A DNA stretch of 64,000 nt from Capitella teleta (Eukaryota; Annelida; Polychaeta; Capitellidae): NCBI GenBank assembly GCA_000328365.1, contig KB295515.1:236932-300931 (forward strand). The letters run 5' to 3'. The notes beneath the pieces are model-generated. The model saw only the letters and a program-made list of their open reading frames with translations. It had not been told where the DNA came from and made no database searches. This document shows positions 12,530 to 25,213 of the stretch, piece by piece. Within the stretch, counting starts at the first letter, position 1. The number at the start of each line of letters is the position of its first letter. A program made the translations under genes and the position numbers.

Positions 12530-15500
12530 CACTAAAACCTCACAATCAATGCTCTCTATCAGTCTATGCATTGATTGCAGCATCGCTGTTTTCTACTGAG
12601 GTATACTCCATTGATGCATGCAAGCAACAAAGACAATAACTACTGTCAGGCGCTAACCTTTATGTTATAGTTTCTGCGTAAAAGCGCACTGAACCTGTCT
12701 GTTAATATACTAAACATTCCCATGATTTTCTTTTGATCGTTTTGTGCCTCAATTTATTAACTATTCAATGAGTTTTGCTTTTTGGCCTTTTATCCAGCAA
12801 TTAGACCACCCAATTAGACCACTTTATATAGAACAGCATCTTGGAACGGTTTTCTGTAACATTGGAATTGGTTTAGAAATATTGGATTAGATTGCTAGAT
12901 TGTTATTGTTGAATTGGAACACACTCCCACTTGCGTATACTCCTCGATCAGTCCAATTTCATTCACCATTGTAAATATTTTATTATTAATACAATAAATA
13001 TATTATTATTATCAATTTTAGCAATGAATTGATATTATCTTAACTTACTTAATATATAATATTCCAGAGCCACCAGAGAGTCGTTTTGCAGAAAACTTTC
13101 TCTCGTTGCTCTAATTTTATTCAGTAAATGTATTTACATAGTAAAGTCAGAGAGACAGGCATCTTCAATCTTCAATCCTAGGCTATAAAATACAATTTAA
13201 TTTAATTTTTCTTTTATTTAATTCAAATTAATATTAAATGATATAAACTCCTTGAAGATCAGCACAATGACTGACACATCGCACACTTTGCAAAATATAC
13301 ACCCTATTTTATCCTTCTAACGCAAATTAATCAATTTCTGACATTATTTTCATGATATAAAAGATCCAAAATTAAACTGTGCATATTCAGTGGTTCAAAT
13401 TCACCAGCCTAGCCAAATCGGTTTTGGTTCACGTATTTATATTTGCTACAGGGCGACCCTCGCCAAAAATGATTCTTATCGTAACGAATTGATACATGTA
13501 CAATCGGATCGATAATCACCGTTTCGATTGGAAAAATGACGTCATTATTGTCGTATCTTATAGGTCTATTATTCGAACACAAGACGTTTGAATTGACTGA
13601 TTCGTACTACTAATAATCAGATACAAAATATTGCAATTTAGTTATAATTTATTTGTATAAATTAGAAATAGCCGTGACCCTAGAATGCTACGCAGTAGTA
13701 TTTCACACGTAGCGGAACTCTCAGCTGATGTGACACTTACTATGGTGACGTTCTGCTCACGATCATTAAGATAATTCCTTAAAAGGCAATTAGGCAATCT
13801 TATGTGATCGATGTGCGGTAATCACAAGCGGATGACGCACAATTCTCCACGTGCGAACAGAATTTGAACAAAGAGCACCTCTTTGTTCACCGTTCTTTAC
13901 GGAAGATATATTGTTAAAATAACTGTCAATACATGATTTTATCATTGCAGGTAGCATCAGACTCGGTCTACATTCAACATATTATTGAAATTGAAACTGG
14001 TATCTCATGGTAAGTTCAGATCAAAATCTGGTTTTTGATTAAACAAAGGTCTACATACTGCATGGTAGTACAATTATTATAGTTTCATCCAAGACAATTG
14101 TAGTTGAGGTGTCGTGCGGCGCTTTGGATGTTAGTCTGCTGCGGTTCTCTGAAAAGTATATGATGTAGCATGAATTATAGTATGATGGTATCCCCGTGTT
14201 GAGGGTAATTTCACAGCTCAAATGGGGTCAAAATGCAAATAAAACGCAAATATTTGCATGAAAGACAACGCTTTCCAGGAATGGTGTTAATTATTACCTT
14301 TGGCCGTGGCCTTGACAACCCCTCCTTAACGATTAGTATGTGGATCATGAATATTCATCCTGTTGCCTTTCAGCTGAGAAAACAAAATAGCCAAGCAATG
14401 CTCAATTTAGGATAAAAACAAGACAATATTAGATTTATACTTATTCAAACCTGATATGCGTTGGTGAGTGTCACGAAGAAAGCGGAACTTTTGTTTGTAG
14501 GGATTAATTGATAACAAACTATATGAATGATCAACATGGAACGAAATCAGGGACGATGATAAGGTTCTATACATGTTTGATATTGTCTGTTTGTCAAAAT
14601 AATGAAACGTGTAAGGGAGGGTTGAATATTCTTTAAAGGTAAGTATATACCCCAGGGAGTCGAAATACCAGAGTGAAAGGACTCTTGGTATATTTTTGGT
14701 CGCCATTAAGAACACGAGTATACCTGACCCGACAGATGATGTTCCACGTGGCGGGTTGGGTGAGAGGGGCTTCATTATATTGCCCCTGCCATTTAATTTG
14801 AAACACGATAGAAACCAGATCGAGATATAACCTAAGCCGTCCATTTGAAGCTGGTAACACGATACGATCAGCTTGTGTCACAGGCGTTGAAGAACTACGT
14901 GTATCGAGATCCGTTGTCGATTTCCTTTATTTGCTAAATAACAGTTTGACCCGTAGAAACATAATGAAATAACTAGAATGCTTACAGGGGTCACGTGATC
15001 GGTCAGAATTGAAGCCATATTTAAGGGGACTTTGCCATACGAACAGTTCAATGAAAACTTCACCACAGGTCCCCGGCGATTCTGAATAGAAGCACCGGCA
15101 CACACCGATGATCACCCCTAAAATGATACATCCATTTCATTATTTCACATGACGTCACTCAAAATTCCCAAGATGGCGCACAAGGCGAGGCGAGTGAAAA
15201 TCAATTCACAGTATTTGCTGAATATGACTAGTTGAACCTTTCGTCATTGAAATTAAGTTTATCTAAATCATTGCTAGAATACTCGTAAATCTAATTTACT
15301 ATTAAAATAACTCTTAATTTGAAGAAATCACATTGAAACGCCTTGCTGAAGTGGCGATCATGTTTGCCCATTCGACTCTTACCCAGCCACTGCCATGGAG
15401 TGATAGACCCGGCTTGCTTCTGTTCTCTTGAATAAGCCATGCATACTCAGAGCTGTATGTGCGGGCATTTACTCATCATTTAGATGTCTCACTCAGCTCT

Positions 15501-16040
15501 GTGTTTGGTCTGCTTCAGTATCAAATACAATATGATAGTACTCGTCAAAATACTCTAATAAGATTGTTCATAGCATACAGTCATACTAATTATCACTATG
15601 GGAGTTTCTCTTCTTTAAATATTTTCAACAGGTATATAGCTTGAGCATGAAAATGTCGCTATTCAACACACAGTGCCTCATCAGTGCCTGCAAGGCGGAG
15701 GATGAAGTGAGAACGGTTTGATTTGATGGCCTGTGCTTATGCATTTTCTGTGCTCAATGCCTATTCATATATAATATGACAGCTGTGTCATGTACTGACT
15801 ATAGTTAGTGCATCATGTACATCATGTACTCTTTCCTCTGATTTGGTTCGTTGTAATTACATGTATCAAGTTTTTTTCTGGGGTTGAATGCCTATAAGAA
15901 CTAAGTTTTCCACATTTGTATACTTTTCGACATGCCGATCAATTCCAATGACACGATGGAGTTGCCTGCAAGAAAGATGTTCGATCAGTCATTCCATGCT
16001 GAATATATCCATGGCTGTATTCTTGGAAATTAATATTTCT
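12530..16040. other. Intergenic, no supported gene
   Basis: AT-rich sequence. The longest frame, minus strand 14407-14844, is low in complexity of function: no domain, no splice context and no upstream start signal. I regard it as chance. Confidence 0.5.
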
Positions 16041-16043
16041 ATA

Positions 16044-16066
16044 CAGTAAAACCTCGATGTATCGAA
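16044..16066 (+). repeat. Left pogo-type terminal inverted repeat
   Basis: Begins CAGTAAAACCTCGATGTATC and is preceded by TA, the target dinucleotide of pogo/Tigger elements. Two diverged copies of a TCGAAGTGTTTTCGAAGTCCC-like subterminal motif follow, at about 16095-16115 and 16192-16212. Confidence 0.8.
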
Positions 16067-16280
16067 CGTCCGTCTCTAGAATGTCTCCCTGTGTCGAAGT
16101 GTTTTCGAAGTCCCGACGATTCTCCTATACTTTACTATTAGCCCTAACATCCGTCCCTCGAACGTCTCATTCTCGAATTTATCCTTGTGTTGAAGTGTTT
16201 TCGAAGTCCCCGAGACATATTTTCGATCTGTAGCTCGAAGTCGAAAAATTCGATGAGCATATTTCTCAGTTTGATAACTT

Positions 16281-16284
<4 letters not shown>

Positions 16285-16329
<45 letters not shown>
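16285..16329. repeat. GA microsatellite
   Basis: Uninterrupted (GA)n of about 45 bp between the left pogo-type end and the left motif field. Confidence 0.95.
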
Positions 16330-16331
<2 letters not shown>

Positions 16332-16340
16332 AGCTCAAAA

Positions 16341-16720
16341 AGTATACCTGGAACATAATTTTGGTGTATTCAGAACATATACGTGGAAAATATACCATCT
16401 CTATTTTTTTTCGGATGTGCAAAATACACCAAGTGTAAACGGCACATATACAATAGGGAGTGGTGTAAAGATAACATATGTGTCGTAGGAAGCAGTATAA
16501 TGTGAACATAAAAATATTGAGGAGTAGTGTAATTGGAACTTATTCCTTTTTATCACATTCGATAAATTAATTACAGTTTCTGTTATTAATTGTAAGGTTT
16601 TCTGTCCGCTTAAATATAATATTTCCTGCTTCAAAACTGAATTATCAATGAAATCAATTATGTAGAAAATAATAGATGTTTTGGTTACATAAACCTCGAG
16701 GAGTAATGTAATTGGAACTT
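16341..16720. repeat. Left field of 17-bp iteron-like motifs
   Basis: Nine copies of RGTGTAWWNNGCACMTA or close variants. Direct: 16341, 16363, 16432, 16462, 16494, 16526 and 16704. Inverted: about 16381-16397 and 16415-16430. The motif is itself an imperfect palindrome (GTGTA against GCAC). Copies at 16526 and 16704 share a longer block, GAGTARTGTAATTGGAACTT. The same motif is clustered at 25840-26810 on the other side of the recombinase gene. Such subterminal motif fields are typical of binding sites for a mobile element's own protein, which is the inference here. Confidence 0.7.
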
Positions 16721-17176
16721 CTCGTTTTCAACGCGTGAGTTTTTTGCTATCAAATTTTCCAGTTATTCTCGCCTTTCCGCACCTGTCGGTATATTTGGTT
16801 TGTAGAAACGATTCATTATAGACGCATTACAGATTATTATTATATAAAAATCCTAGTACTGATATTTGCTTGATCCCTCTTCCCTTATTTTTTTCGGCTG
16901 GGCGATAATATGCGAACTTTCTATACAATAATATTCAATAGTAGCACAGATAAATCGGGCGACGCCCATGTACCACTGGATCTCGCTGTAGTATATCAGC
17001 AGCTATTTCAATAGTATCTAGATTTATTATTATAATTATTATTAAATTTAAATTTAAAACATTTAAGTAAACCATTATGATGTTAATGGTTATTAACTGA
17101 TCGAGTGTGTAGAGGTCAGCCTCTCTACTCACGATCCTTGGATCTTTCCTGCTGTAACCAGGTGTTCTAGGTTATT

Positions 17177-17206
17177 CTTTTTGGGTTATTTTTTTAACCC
17201 AAAAAG
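17177..17206. repeat. 12-bp-arm hairpin
   Basis: CTTTTTGGGTTA and TAACCCAAAAAG form a perfect stem around a 6-base T-rich loop, just upstream of the pogo remnant. No function is assigned. Confidence 0.8.
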
Positions 17207-17602
17207 CCTCGACTTCACCACTCTGTAATTGTTATATGCACGCACGCATAGCTATATATTTTACATACAGTCAGACCCCGTTAATCCGCCGTCATGTAAT
17301 CTGCCCTTTTCGTAATGCGCCCTAAAATCAGAGGGACGAATCGTTTGTAATGTTAATTGTGTCATGTAATCCGTCCGTTTCGTTAATCCGACTCCGACCA
17401 CGATTCTAGGGAACGAATATACACTTTACCATTGTAAATAACACATATAATCCGCCCCAAATAGCGTGTCAAAAAACATTAGCCACGACACACTAACTGT
17501 CGGCGATTTCTTTGAAGTCGGGTCAGTTTAACAACAACTGGCGCCTGTTTGTTTAACGGCGATTTGCGTTGTTTAGTTAACTTGCAAGATGTTAAAATCG
17601 CA

Positions 17603-17974
17603 AGGGGCACCGGATAGCTCAGTGGGTCAAACCGCTGACTACAATCCAATGCCGACCGTAGGGGTCGAGGTCCCGGGTTCGAGACCCGATCAGGCCACGG
17701 GCGTTATGATTGTGAATTATAATTGTAATCCGTTATAATTGTAATTCTTCGGTGACTCTGAAAATGGCCTTGTTACGCAGTGCTGCCCAACTGCGTAACA
17801 AGGCCGGGCGCTGTGTACTACTGTCTATGGTGGTATGCAGGATAAAGAACCCTTGGGATTTATCGATAAGAGTAGGGGGAAACCCCGGTCCCGGGCCTTC
17901 TGTTCTGGCGCCCGTATCATCCGATCGGATTGGGTGGAGCCGTAAAACCCCATCACTCTCTCTCTCTCTCTCTG
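17603..17974 (+). mobile_element. tRNA-derived SINE, copy 1
   Basis: A tRNA-like head carries an A box (TAGCTCAGTGGG at about 17614) and a B box (GGTTCGAGACC at about 17677). A body ending near GGTGGAGCCGTAAAACCCCA and a (CT)n tail follow. A perfect 13-bp target duplication TGTTAAAATCGCA flanks it (17590-17602 and 17975-17987). The insertion splits the coding remnant of the pogo transposase, so the SINE is the younger of the two. Compared with the copy at 46997 it has about 17 extra bases that complete a 15-bp-arm hairpin at 17766-17805. The near-perfect target duplication suggests a fairly recent insertion. Confidence 0.92.
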
Positions 17975-17987
17975 TGTTAAAATCGCA

Positions 17988-18299
17988 GGCGAAAATTCTG
18001 TTCAGTCTTTAATTAAATTTGTCGCTGGATTAAGTGATGCTCAGGAGCGAAACGAACGAGTTGACGATGTTGTGAGTAGAGATCAATCGAGTGGAGAAGC
18101 GAGTGGATCTGAGCCCGCGGAGAAAGTCTTGACGGGGGAAGCGAGGCAGCACGAGCGCGCATTAATGCTATATTTCGAAACATTGGAGGAGTCGGAGGCA
18201 GCGAAGCAAGAAAATAGAGATGAACTACACAGATTGGGGCGTGGTGGAACGGCTTATCACAAGCAGACAACCATCACTGATTTTTTCAAAAAATAAAAA
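17988..18299 (+). pseudogene. Pogo/Tigger transposase C-terminal remnant
   Basis: An open frame encodes about 100 residues with an acidic, Glu/Arg-rich helix region and ends in TTITDFFKK, the usual C-terminal signature of Tigger-type transposases (compare KITDFF in the family). The frame appears to continue upstream across the SINE insertion (codons on both sides of the target duplication agree) but quickly runs out. The helix-turn-helix, CENP-B-like and DDE parts are absent. It is a 3' fragment of a dead transposase gene, with the SINE as one of the later lesions. Confidence 0.7.
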
Positions 18300-19481
18300 T
18301 CTTTTATTGACCTCATGTGATCGTTTGTGAGATCCTTTTTTACCTCCAGCTTCAAACCTTATGATATATGCTACACCGTTAATGCATTACATGGGTTTTG
18401 GGGGTTCTAGAATGACACAAATTTCATCAATTTGTGGTCTAAAATGTAATCCGCCCTTTCTCTTGTGAATCTAACTATATATAAGATTAAACATCATACA
18501 TACAACTAGATGCACCGAAATACAGCTCTGAACAACACACACTTTGGTGAAAACCACACCCTCGCAAGCAAAAAGTTGAGATAATTGCAGTTTTGTCTCA
18601 GCTACCAGTATGACCAACATAACACCCATTGGGATTGCAGGGGTTACGGTGTGTAGGCGTAACTATTACCGCACGATAACTGATTTGCAGATCAAAGGAT
18701 GAGAATAACAGTTATAAAGTCGGGAGTTTGAGTCGGCCCCAACTCGACTTCAGTCACTAATTAGCTCGCTTTCTCAAATCCCTTCGCGCCACAAACCCGC
18801 ACTGTTGGTAGAGAGATGCGTTGAAAACACTGCTTTGATGTGTAGTATAAAGGTATGCCGAATTGGGAAAAGTCAGCTGGAATAACTTGATAATTTTGAT
18901 TGATCAGTACGCCTAAACCTAAAACGGAGACATAATTATGGGGAACAAACACGCAGTGTTGATATTACACCGCTTTTGATTTATCATAAGAGAGTATCCA
19001 GAAGTTGAGGCTAAGGCTGTTGTGAAACTTCAAAGAAATACATACTAGTATTTGGGAAAACCCAGTACATTGTATGTTGCAATTGTGTTGACGATCGAGA
19101 ATTAGAAACATAGGTGTCGAACATCACAAATTAGCTGACTTTGAAGCAACCACTGATGGTTTTTCATGACACTGGCTACCCCATTATTTTGATCTCTGTG
19201 TAACATACAAATGGCCAAAAAGAAGGGCATGGTCGATAAAATATAAATTTGTATTCTTTATTATTCAAACACTAAACAGTGAATTAAGCCGATATTGAGT
19301 TTATAGTCTCCACTCAGTAGCTGCATATTTAGAATACATCTACTGTGTAAGGAGCTATTGCATGAGAGGGTTCAATATGACTTCTAAGTTTTTGAAGGTT
19401 ATACAAGGGTACTATATGAGTGCACCAGAACTTTCCACATGATATGTCCATTATTTTTTCCAGGTGTGTTACACAGTAGAC

Positions 19482-22400
19482 ATGCCCCCAACTCGCAGAA
19501 GTATGTTGTCTTCATTCCTTCCTTCTTTTTCTTCTAAATGTTGTATTTTGTAGGTTCAAAAAGAAAACTCATCACAGAATCTTTTCAGTATGAAAGTAGG
19601 TGCTTTTGTTCAGAGGTCTATGTATGCTCAATGTTCCAATAAAGGTGGTGAACATGTTCAGGCATACTGGCCGCCTGACCGCAGCTTCTACGCTGCTACT
19701 GTCATGGCTGTGAGAAATAGTTAGTGAAAGTATAATCATTCTTTCAAGTATCATTTGAATATTTTTTATAGATAGCATCCAAGTGAGGTTTGAAGAAGAT
19801 GGTGAAGAAAGATGGTTGCGAGATCATCAGGTATGAAATCTAGTTTGGAATTCTATACTTTATAATTGTGATGTCTTATCGAATTGTGAAGAAAATGAAA
19901 ACAAAAAATCTTTCTTGATAATGTTAATATCTGATTATTATTATTTTTTTACTTGGAACCTAAATCCACCATGGACTTGATTTTCAGTTGTGATTCTTGT
20001 TACATGTAATTATAATGAACTTTCTTTCAGATTAAAAGTTCCAGAAAAGAGGGTATACACATTATTCAAGTGTTATTTTTTTTACTACATAACCGTGTTA
20101 TTGACTCTTTGCGTTAATTAATATGAAGCATTACTAAACAGGTGTTAAGTAATACAGGTATAATGCATATGCCACATGATCTATAGTTGTTTTTCTTTCA
20201 AAGAAGAAATAATCCAAGTGAATCACAAGTCTTATTGCTTTGATGATGTACTTTCTACAACAGAAATGAGAACTGAAAAGAAATCTATGGAAAGCAAGGC
20301 AGAATGCAAACCAGAAGAAGTTCAGGCTGCATCGTTGCAAACCCTCCAGTCTTCTTCTACTGGTAGCCTCTCCTAATTTCTAATGCTCAATATCATAGTC
20401 AATTTTCAGATCTCAATGATGATGTACTTTCTACAACAGAAATGAGGACTGAAAATAAATCTATGGAAAGCAAGGCAGAATGGAAACCAGAAGAAGTTCA
20501 AGCTGCATCGTTGCAAACCCTCCAGTCTTCTTCTACTGGTAGCCTCTCCTAATTTCTAATGCTCAATATCATAGTCAATTTTCAGACTCAATGATGATGT
20601 ACTTTCTACAACAGAAATGAGGACTGAAAATAAATCTATGGAAAGCAAGGCAGAATGCAAACCAGAAGAAGTTCAGGCTGCATCGTTGCAAACCCTCCAG
20701 TCTTCTTCTACTGGTAGCCTCTCCTAATTTCTAATGCTCAATATCATAGTCAATTTTCAGATCTCAATGATGATGTACTTTCTACAACAGAAATGAGGAC
20801 TGAAAAGAAATCTATGGAAAGCAAGGCAGAATGGAAACCAGAAGAAGTTCAGGCTGCATCGTTGCAAACCATCCAGTCTTCTTCTACTGGTAGCCTCTCC
20901 TTATTCCTAATGCTCAATATCATAGTCAATTTTCAGATCTCAATGATGTTCCTACTCTCAATTGGGATGAATTATTTCCTATTGATGGTAGGTGGTTTTT
21001 TTAACTTGATATTTCCATCTCATTTCTGCTACGTTTTTTTATGTATTGTACGTTGATTTTTTTGACAATTGTATACAATAATATAGCGTCCGCTCTGTGA
21101 ACTTTTATATACCAGATATAAAGATGCGAACAATCTGAGTCCAAAGAAGTACCCATATTGATTATGTTTCTTGTGGCTTGTCTGGGAAGCAAATAGAGAG
21201 GATTTTTTCTTTGTGTATTATCTCTGAACACATGCATGCGTTTTTTATCCTAATGTTCAATTTTACAGTACCATCTATGAAGGAGAATATGGATGATTTT
21301 CAGAAAGGTATTCCCATTATAAGATATAAATATTTGTAGAAATTAGTTTTCCTATGAAACAGTTCTTTGTATACTATAGTCTACTCATCAATACAGTAAA
21401 CAAACCTTCTACCTATCTATCAGGGTTTAAATAAAATGGGTTGATAACTTTTAAGTTTGAAACCAATGACGTAGGCCTACTTCTCAGTGCATATAATAAA
21501 ACAACCTTTGTTTTAGGCTATACTAATATTGTCATTACATCAGAACCTCTGTCTGAAGGTGAGATATACTGTTTCATTCTCTCAGGACAAAAAACAAACG
21601 TTATTCTTACAGAGAATGAGAATATTTCAGAAATACAAGAGGACAGTGATAGCTCTCTATTCACAGATAAAGGTAAAGAGATTTATTATATAAGTAATTA
21701 ATTTTTTGAATCTTTGCTCATTAGCATGCTGGCTCCTTTCTACTGGGTCTCAATAGAACTTAAGCATAATTTCTTCAAATGAATAATTATTTTGCCATAA
21801 CACTTTTGCAGATGCATGTTCAAAACTATTTTCTTTACTTGTAGATGAAGACTGGTCACCACAGTATTGCAGTGATGAAGACGATGACATATCTGATGTG
21901 GCTATGAACAGTGATCATGACAATGCAGGCACTTCGTATATTGAAGAAGGCTGCAGCGACAAAAGGAAACAAGAAAAGAAAAGTTGTCAAGAAGAGCATC
22001 AGGAAACCAAGTATTGTAGCGACTCCAGCCAATCAGAGGATGAATTGGTTAGTTTTATGATCACATTAATTTCCAATGTTGAATGGGTGTAAAGATACAC
22101 CAAGTCTTTTGTTTGATACATTTTTACATTGCAATCGAAGGTTTTGATTATAACAGTGTTATGCAGGTGAGATTCAAACTCTTCTGTATTTGATTAAGGA
22201 TTATTACATAACCCAATTTATACACATACTTTATTTGCTGATTGTTCAGTGACCAAATGGGTGGAGCCTTTTTGTTGCATTATGAATTGCTGTAGATATT
22301 CATTGCATTAACTTTATTGACATTATAGACTTAAAGGGGCTAAAAAATCAGTGCACATTGCTTCATGATAATTGCCCATAATTTATTTAGTGCCCTCAAG

Positions 22401-25213
22401 AATCTGCCGCTGTTACGTCAATCCAAGCTTCCAAGGCTATATTGAGAGAATTGATTATCAGATATTGTGTACACTTAATTGCTGATAATGCCTTAGGATA
22501 CCTTTATTGCTATAATTGCAAAACAAAGTTTATGAGTTAGATAGCGAAACATTTTTTTTTTAATTATGTAGTCTGAAATGCTTTTACTCAGTTGACTTGA
22601 GATCTGAACATTTATTAATGTCATGTAGAAAGTTTTTTGTGTGTCTGACATGCCAATATATGTTACATTTTTAGCCTGAAACTAAAATAACAAAGGACAG
22701 TGTTTGGCAGCGGCAAACCAGAGGTGGTAAGAAGAAGGCGAAGGGATGTCCACTCAAGGGGTGTAACCGGGTTGTGAAAGACTTGCAGAGACATTTTCGA
22801 GAGTTTCACAAAATGTCACGCCTAAAAGCACAATCAACTTACCAGAAAACAAAGGCAGAATCTGGACTACAGTAAGGAAAATGACCTCATTATACTACTG
22901 TAATTTCAATGTGTTTCCCTTTACAGTCTGTGTGTGCTATGTAATAATCGCATAAAACATGTCTATCAGCACTATAGAGTTGTGCACCATACCACTAAAA
23001 CAAAGGCTCTGGCACGAAATTCAATTCGGGATGAAGAAACCCTGGATCAGCGCAGCAAGAAACTCATTGAGGAATTTATAGTTTTTCAGAATTCCACTGA
23101 TGGTGGTCGCAAAACAGGAAGCAGTGATGATTATGCCAAGGCAATGACAAAGGTGCTAATCAATGCATGTGCTGGCGATGTAATGAATCTGCGGAACTAT
23201 AAAAAATGGTCTCAATCTGGTGGATACATTGACAGCCTTGAGAAAGACAAAAAACCATCTGCACTCTGTCATTACCTTTCTGCAGTTGGCCGCTTCATGG
23301 GATATCTCTCTACTACAGACTGTGGTTTGTTCGAATCCAAAGCAGGTTACACTGAAGCTGAAGAATTTTGCAAGCGGTGGAAATTTGCATTTCGTGATGA
23401 TGTAAAAAAGCAGCAAATGACCAGAGTCACAAATGTTCAGCGTAAAATACCAACTGTAGCAGAGAACATGCAGCAGTATACACAATCGCAAACACACAAG
23501 TATGTACTCATAATTTCTCACCCAAGTGTTAGAAATCCATTCATTTATATTTGACAGATGTGGAGAAACTGCCCTACAGAACATGCGTGATGGAAGTGTT
23601 ACGAGGAAAGATTTTGTGGATGCACGGAATCACGTAACAATGCGCATTTTACTGAGAAATGGCCAAAGAACGGGCACCATTCTCAATGCCCGTGTTGTCG
23701 AGTATCACAATATCATGGAGAAGGATGGATCCTTCATCCTTTGTGTAAGTTTCTTGACCTTTTATGGCGTCTTTATGGAATATGGTCACTTTAGTAACAG
23801 ATCGTTGTGGAAACTTTTTGCAATGATCAAACAAAATAGAAGCATGCAGGCATCAGCAGCAAGTGGTTTTCATCTCAACATATATGCAGATGCTGTGAGC
23901 TATGCTGCATTATGACCTAAATTACTGAAATATAGTGTGTTATACATATAATGGAAGTTGTAATCAATGGAGAAAACTACAATCTAACCAAAAATTATGG
24001 TTATAAATAATACCGAGCCATTTCATTGGCATGGTCTGATAATTTATATGTAGTAGATATGCAATACAGCAAAGGATTCCACAACAACACATCACCTAAG
24101 TGTGCTGCATTTTCGCTTCTTCCCTCCTGCTTACAAGGCAACACATCAAAAACATGTAATTATAATTCATGTCTGATTTTTCTTTACTATAGGTCAAAGA
24201 GCACAAGACTAGAAGCAAGTTTGTTTGTAACTTGAGCATGGATCAGGCCCTCTACTCTGACCTCCAATGCTGGGTGAGATGCAAGAACCAGTTTCTGAAG
24301 GATGCTGACATCCCTTTAAAACCGAGCGGATTTTTGTTCTGCGACCCAGAGGGTAATAGACTGAAATCAAATTATATGGCAGGCATCGCTAAACGGGCAG
24401 TTGGGGGCTCCGTCACAGAGATGAGGATGGCCCAATATTACATCGTAAGTTGCTAATTCAATGCTTTTTTTTACATGGTTATTTGACCTCAGTGATGCAG
24501 AAGCCATGGGGCTTATACAAACTAGTCCATATTGTTGTTCCGAATAATGATGAAGTTCCCTATGGGATTATACCATTATGAGACATTGCTACGGCGTAGT
24601 TGCTAGGGGGATTTTGGCGGGCATTTGCATGTTAAAGATCAAGCAATTTTCGTAAACGTTCAATCCTAATTTCCTGGTGAACATAACATGTGAAGAAGTC
24701 ACCCTGAATAACTTAAATTTGCAATAAATGATTCTTATTCATATCATCCTACTGTTGCAGGCTCAGGAGTCAGGAGATGGTCTCTCTGAGAAAGCCTTCC
24801 ATCAGCTGGCCCACCACATGACACACAATCCAGTCACTGCTAAAAAATATTATGACATCGTGGCACACAGCCGCCAGAGTGTTCAGGTTTCTAACCAGAT
24901 GGCAGAAAACCTCACAGCTCCTTTGACCACTGACACAACAGACATCGCAGATCCAGCCGCTTCAACTTCAATTCACATTTCTGCTCCATCTTTCGCTCCC
25001 AAACAAAAGAGAGCTGAATGGAATGCACAGCGTGAAAAATTTCTCTTTGATCACTTTTCAAATATGATTACAGGAAATCAGCCAATAAGTGCCAGAACTG
25101 TTAAGGAGAATGATGCTGCCTGTCATTACATTTTCCATGAATGTAATTTTTCTCAGAAACAGCTCATGGACAAACTCCAGGCAATGAAAAGAGCCAATAT
25201 GATTAAACAATAA
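19482..25213 (+). CDS. Tudor-like/zinc-finger tyrosine recombinase, 18 exons
   Basis: Exons by splice sites and phase: 19482-19500, 19564-19719, 19772-19830, 20031-20052, 20204-20362, 20410-20538, 20586-20713, 20761-20889, 20937-20987, 21269-21307, 21517-21558, 21613-21672, 21845-22047, 22675-22871, 22927-23499, 23558-23744, 24193-24444 and 24761-25213. The 128-nt exon at 20586 breaks frame; without it the protein is about 909 residues. The numbering below assumes that. Residues ~16-80 look Tudor-like (AYWPPDRSFYAATV, then VRFEEDGEERW). An acidic Ser/Glu-rich stretch follows, then two Cys/His finger-like motifs (CPLKGC...HFREFH near 381; CVLC...HYRVVH). The catalytic domain shows R650 (NGQRTG), K680 (EHKT), R753 (TEMR), H781 (MTH) and Y790 (KKYY), the tyrosine-recombinase order and spacing. 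A basic C-terminal region may bind DNA. I infer relationship to Crypton-type recombinases. The start is uncertain: exons 1-2 need the acceptor at 19564; ATG 19590 is an alternative. A polyadenylation signal lies at 25558. Confidence 0.82.
20241..20943 (+). repeat. Four-unit 176-bp tandem repeat duplicating an exon
   Basis: Units start at 20241, 20417, 20592 and 20768 (periods 176, 175 and 176), with the start of a fifth at 20944. Each holds one phase-1 symmetric exon encoding about 43 residues (from NDDVLSTTEMRTE to QSSST), its donor, a short intron and the next acceptor. Sequence identity between units is very high, so the amplification is recent. The third unit lacks one base right after its acceptor, making its exon 128 nt instead of 129. 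Confidence 0.95.

Larger units (their letters stand above)
17268..18480 (+). mobile_element. Pogo/Tigger DNA transposon remnant
   Basis: The left end CAGTCAGACCCCGTTAATCC follows a TA and is followed by several TAATCCG-type motifs (17292-17460), as in pogo/Tigger termini. A transposase C-terminus lies at about 17988-18296. A SINE at 17603-17974 splits it. A matching inverted right end was not found; a direct-orientation TGTAATCCGCCC block at about 18446 hints at a rearranged or lost right side. The catalytic DDE domain and the DNA-binding N-terminus are missing, so the copy cannot be autonomous. Confidence 0.7.

Noticed and set aside
14407-14844. 145-codon minus-strand frame
   Set aside because: No domain, no splice context, and overlapping frames of similar length on the same strand; consistent with chance in AT-rich DNA.
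17177-17206. Hairpin as a transcription terminator
   Set aside because: Rho-independent terminators do not apply to animal nuclear genes, and no gene ends here.
17605-17695. tRNA gene-like sequence with A and B boxes (also at about 46999-47095)
   Set aside because: Both are the heads of SINE copies with target duplications and a shared non-tRNA body; the cloverleaf is too diverged for a functional tRNA.
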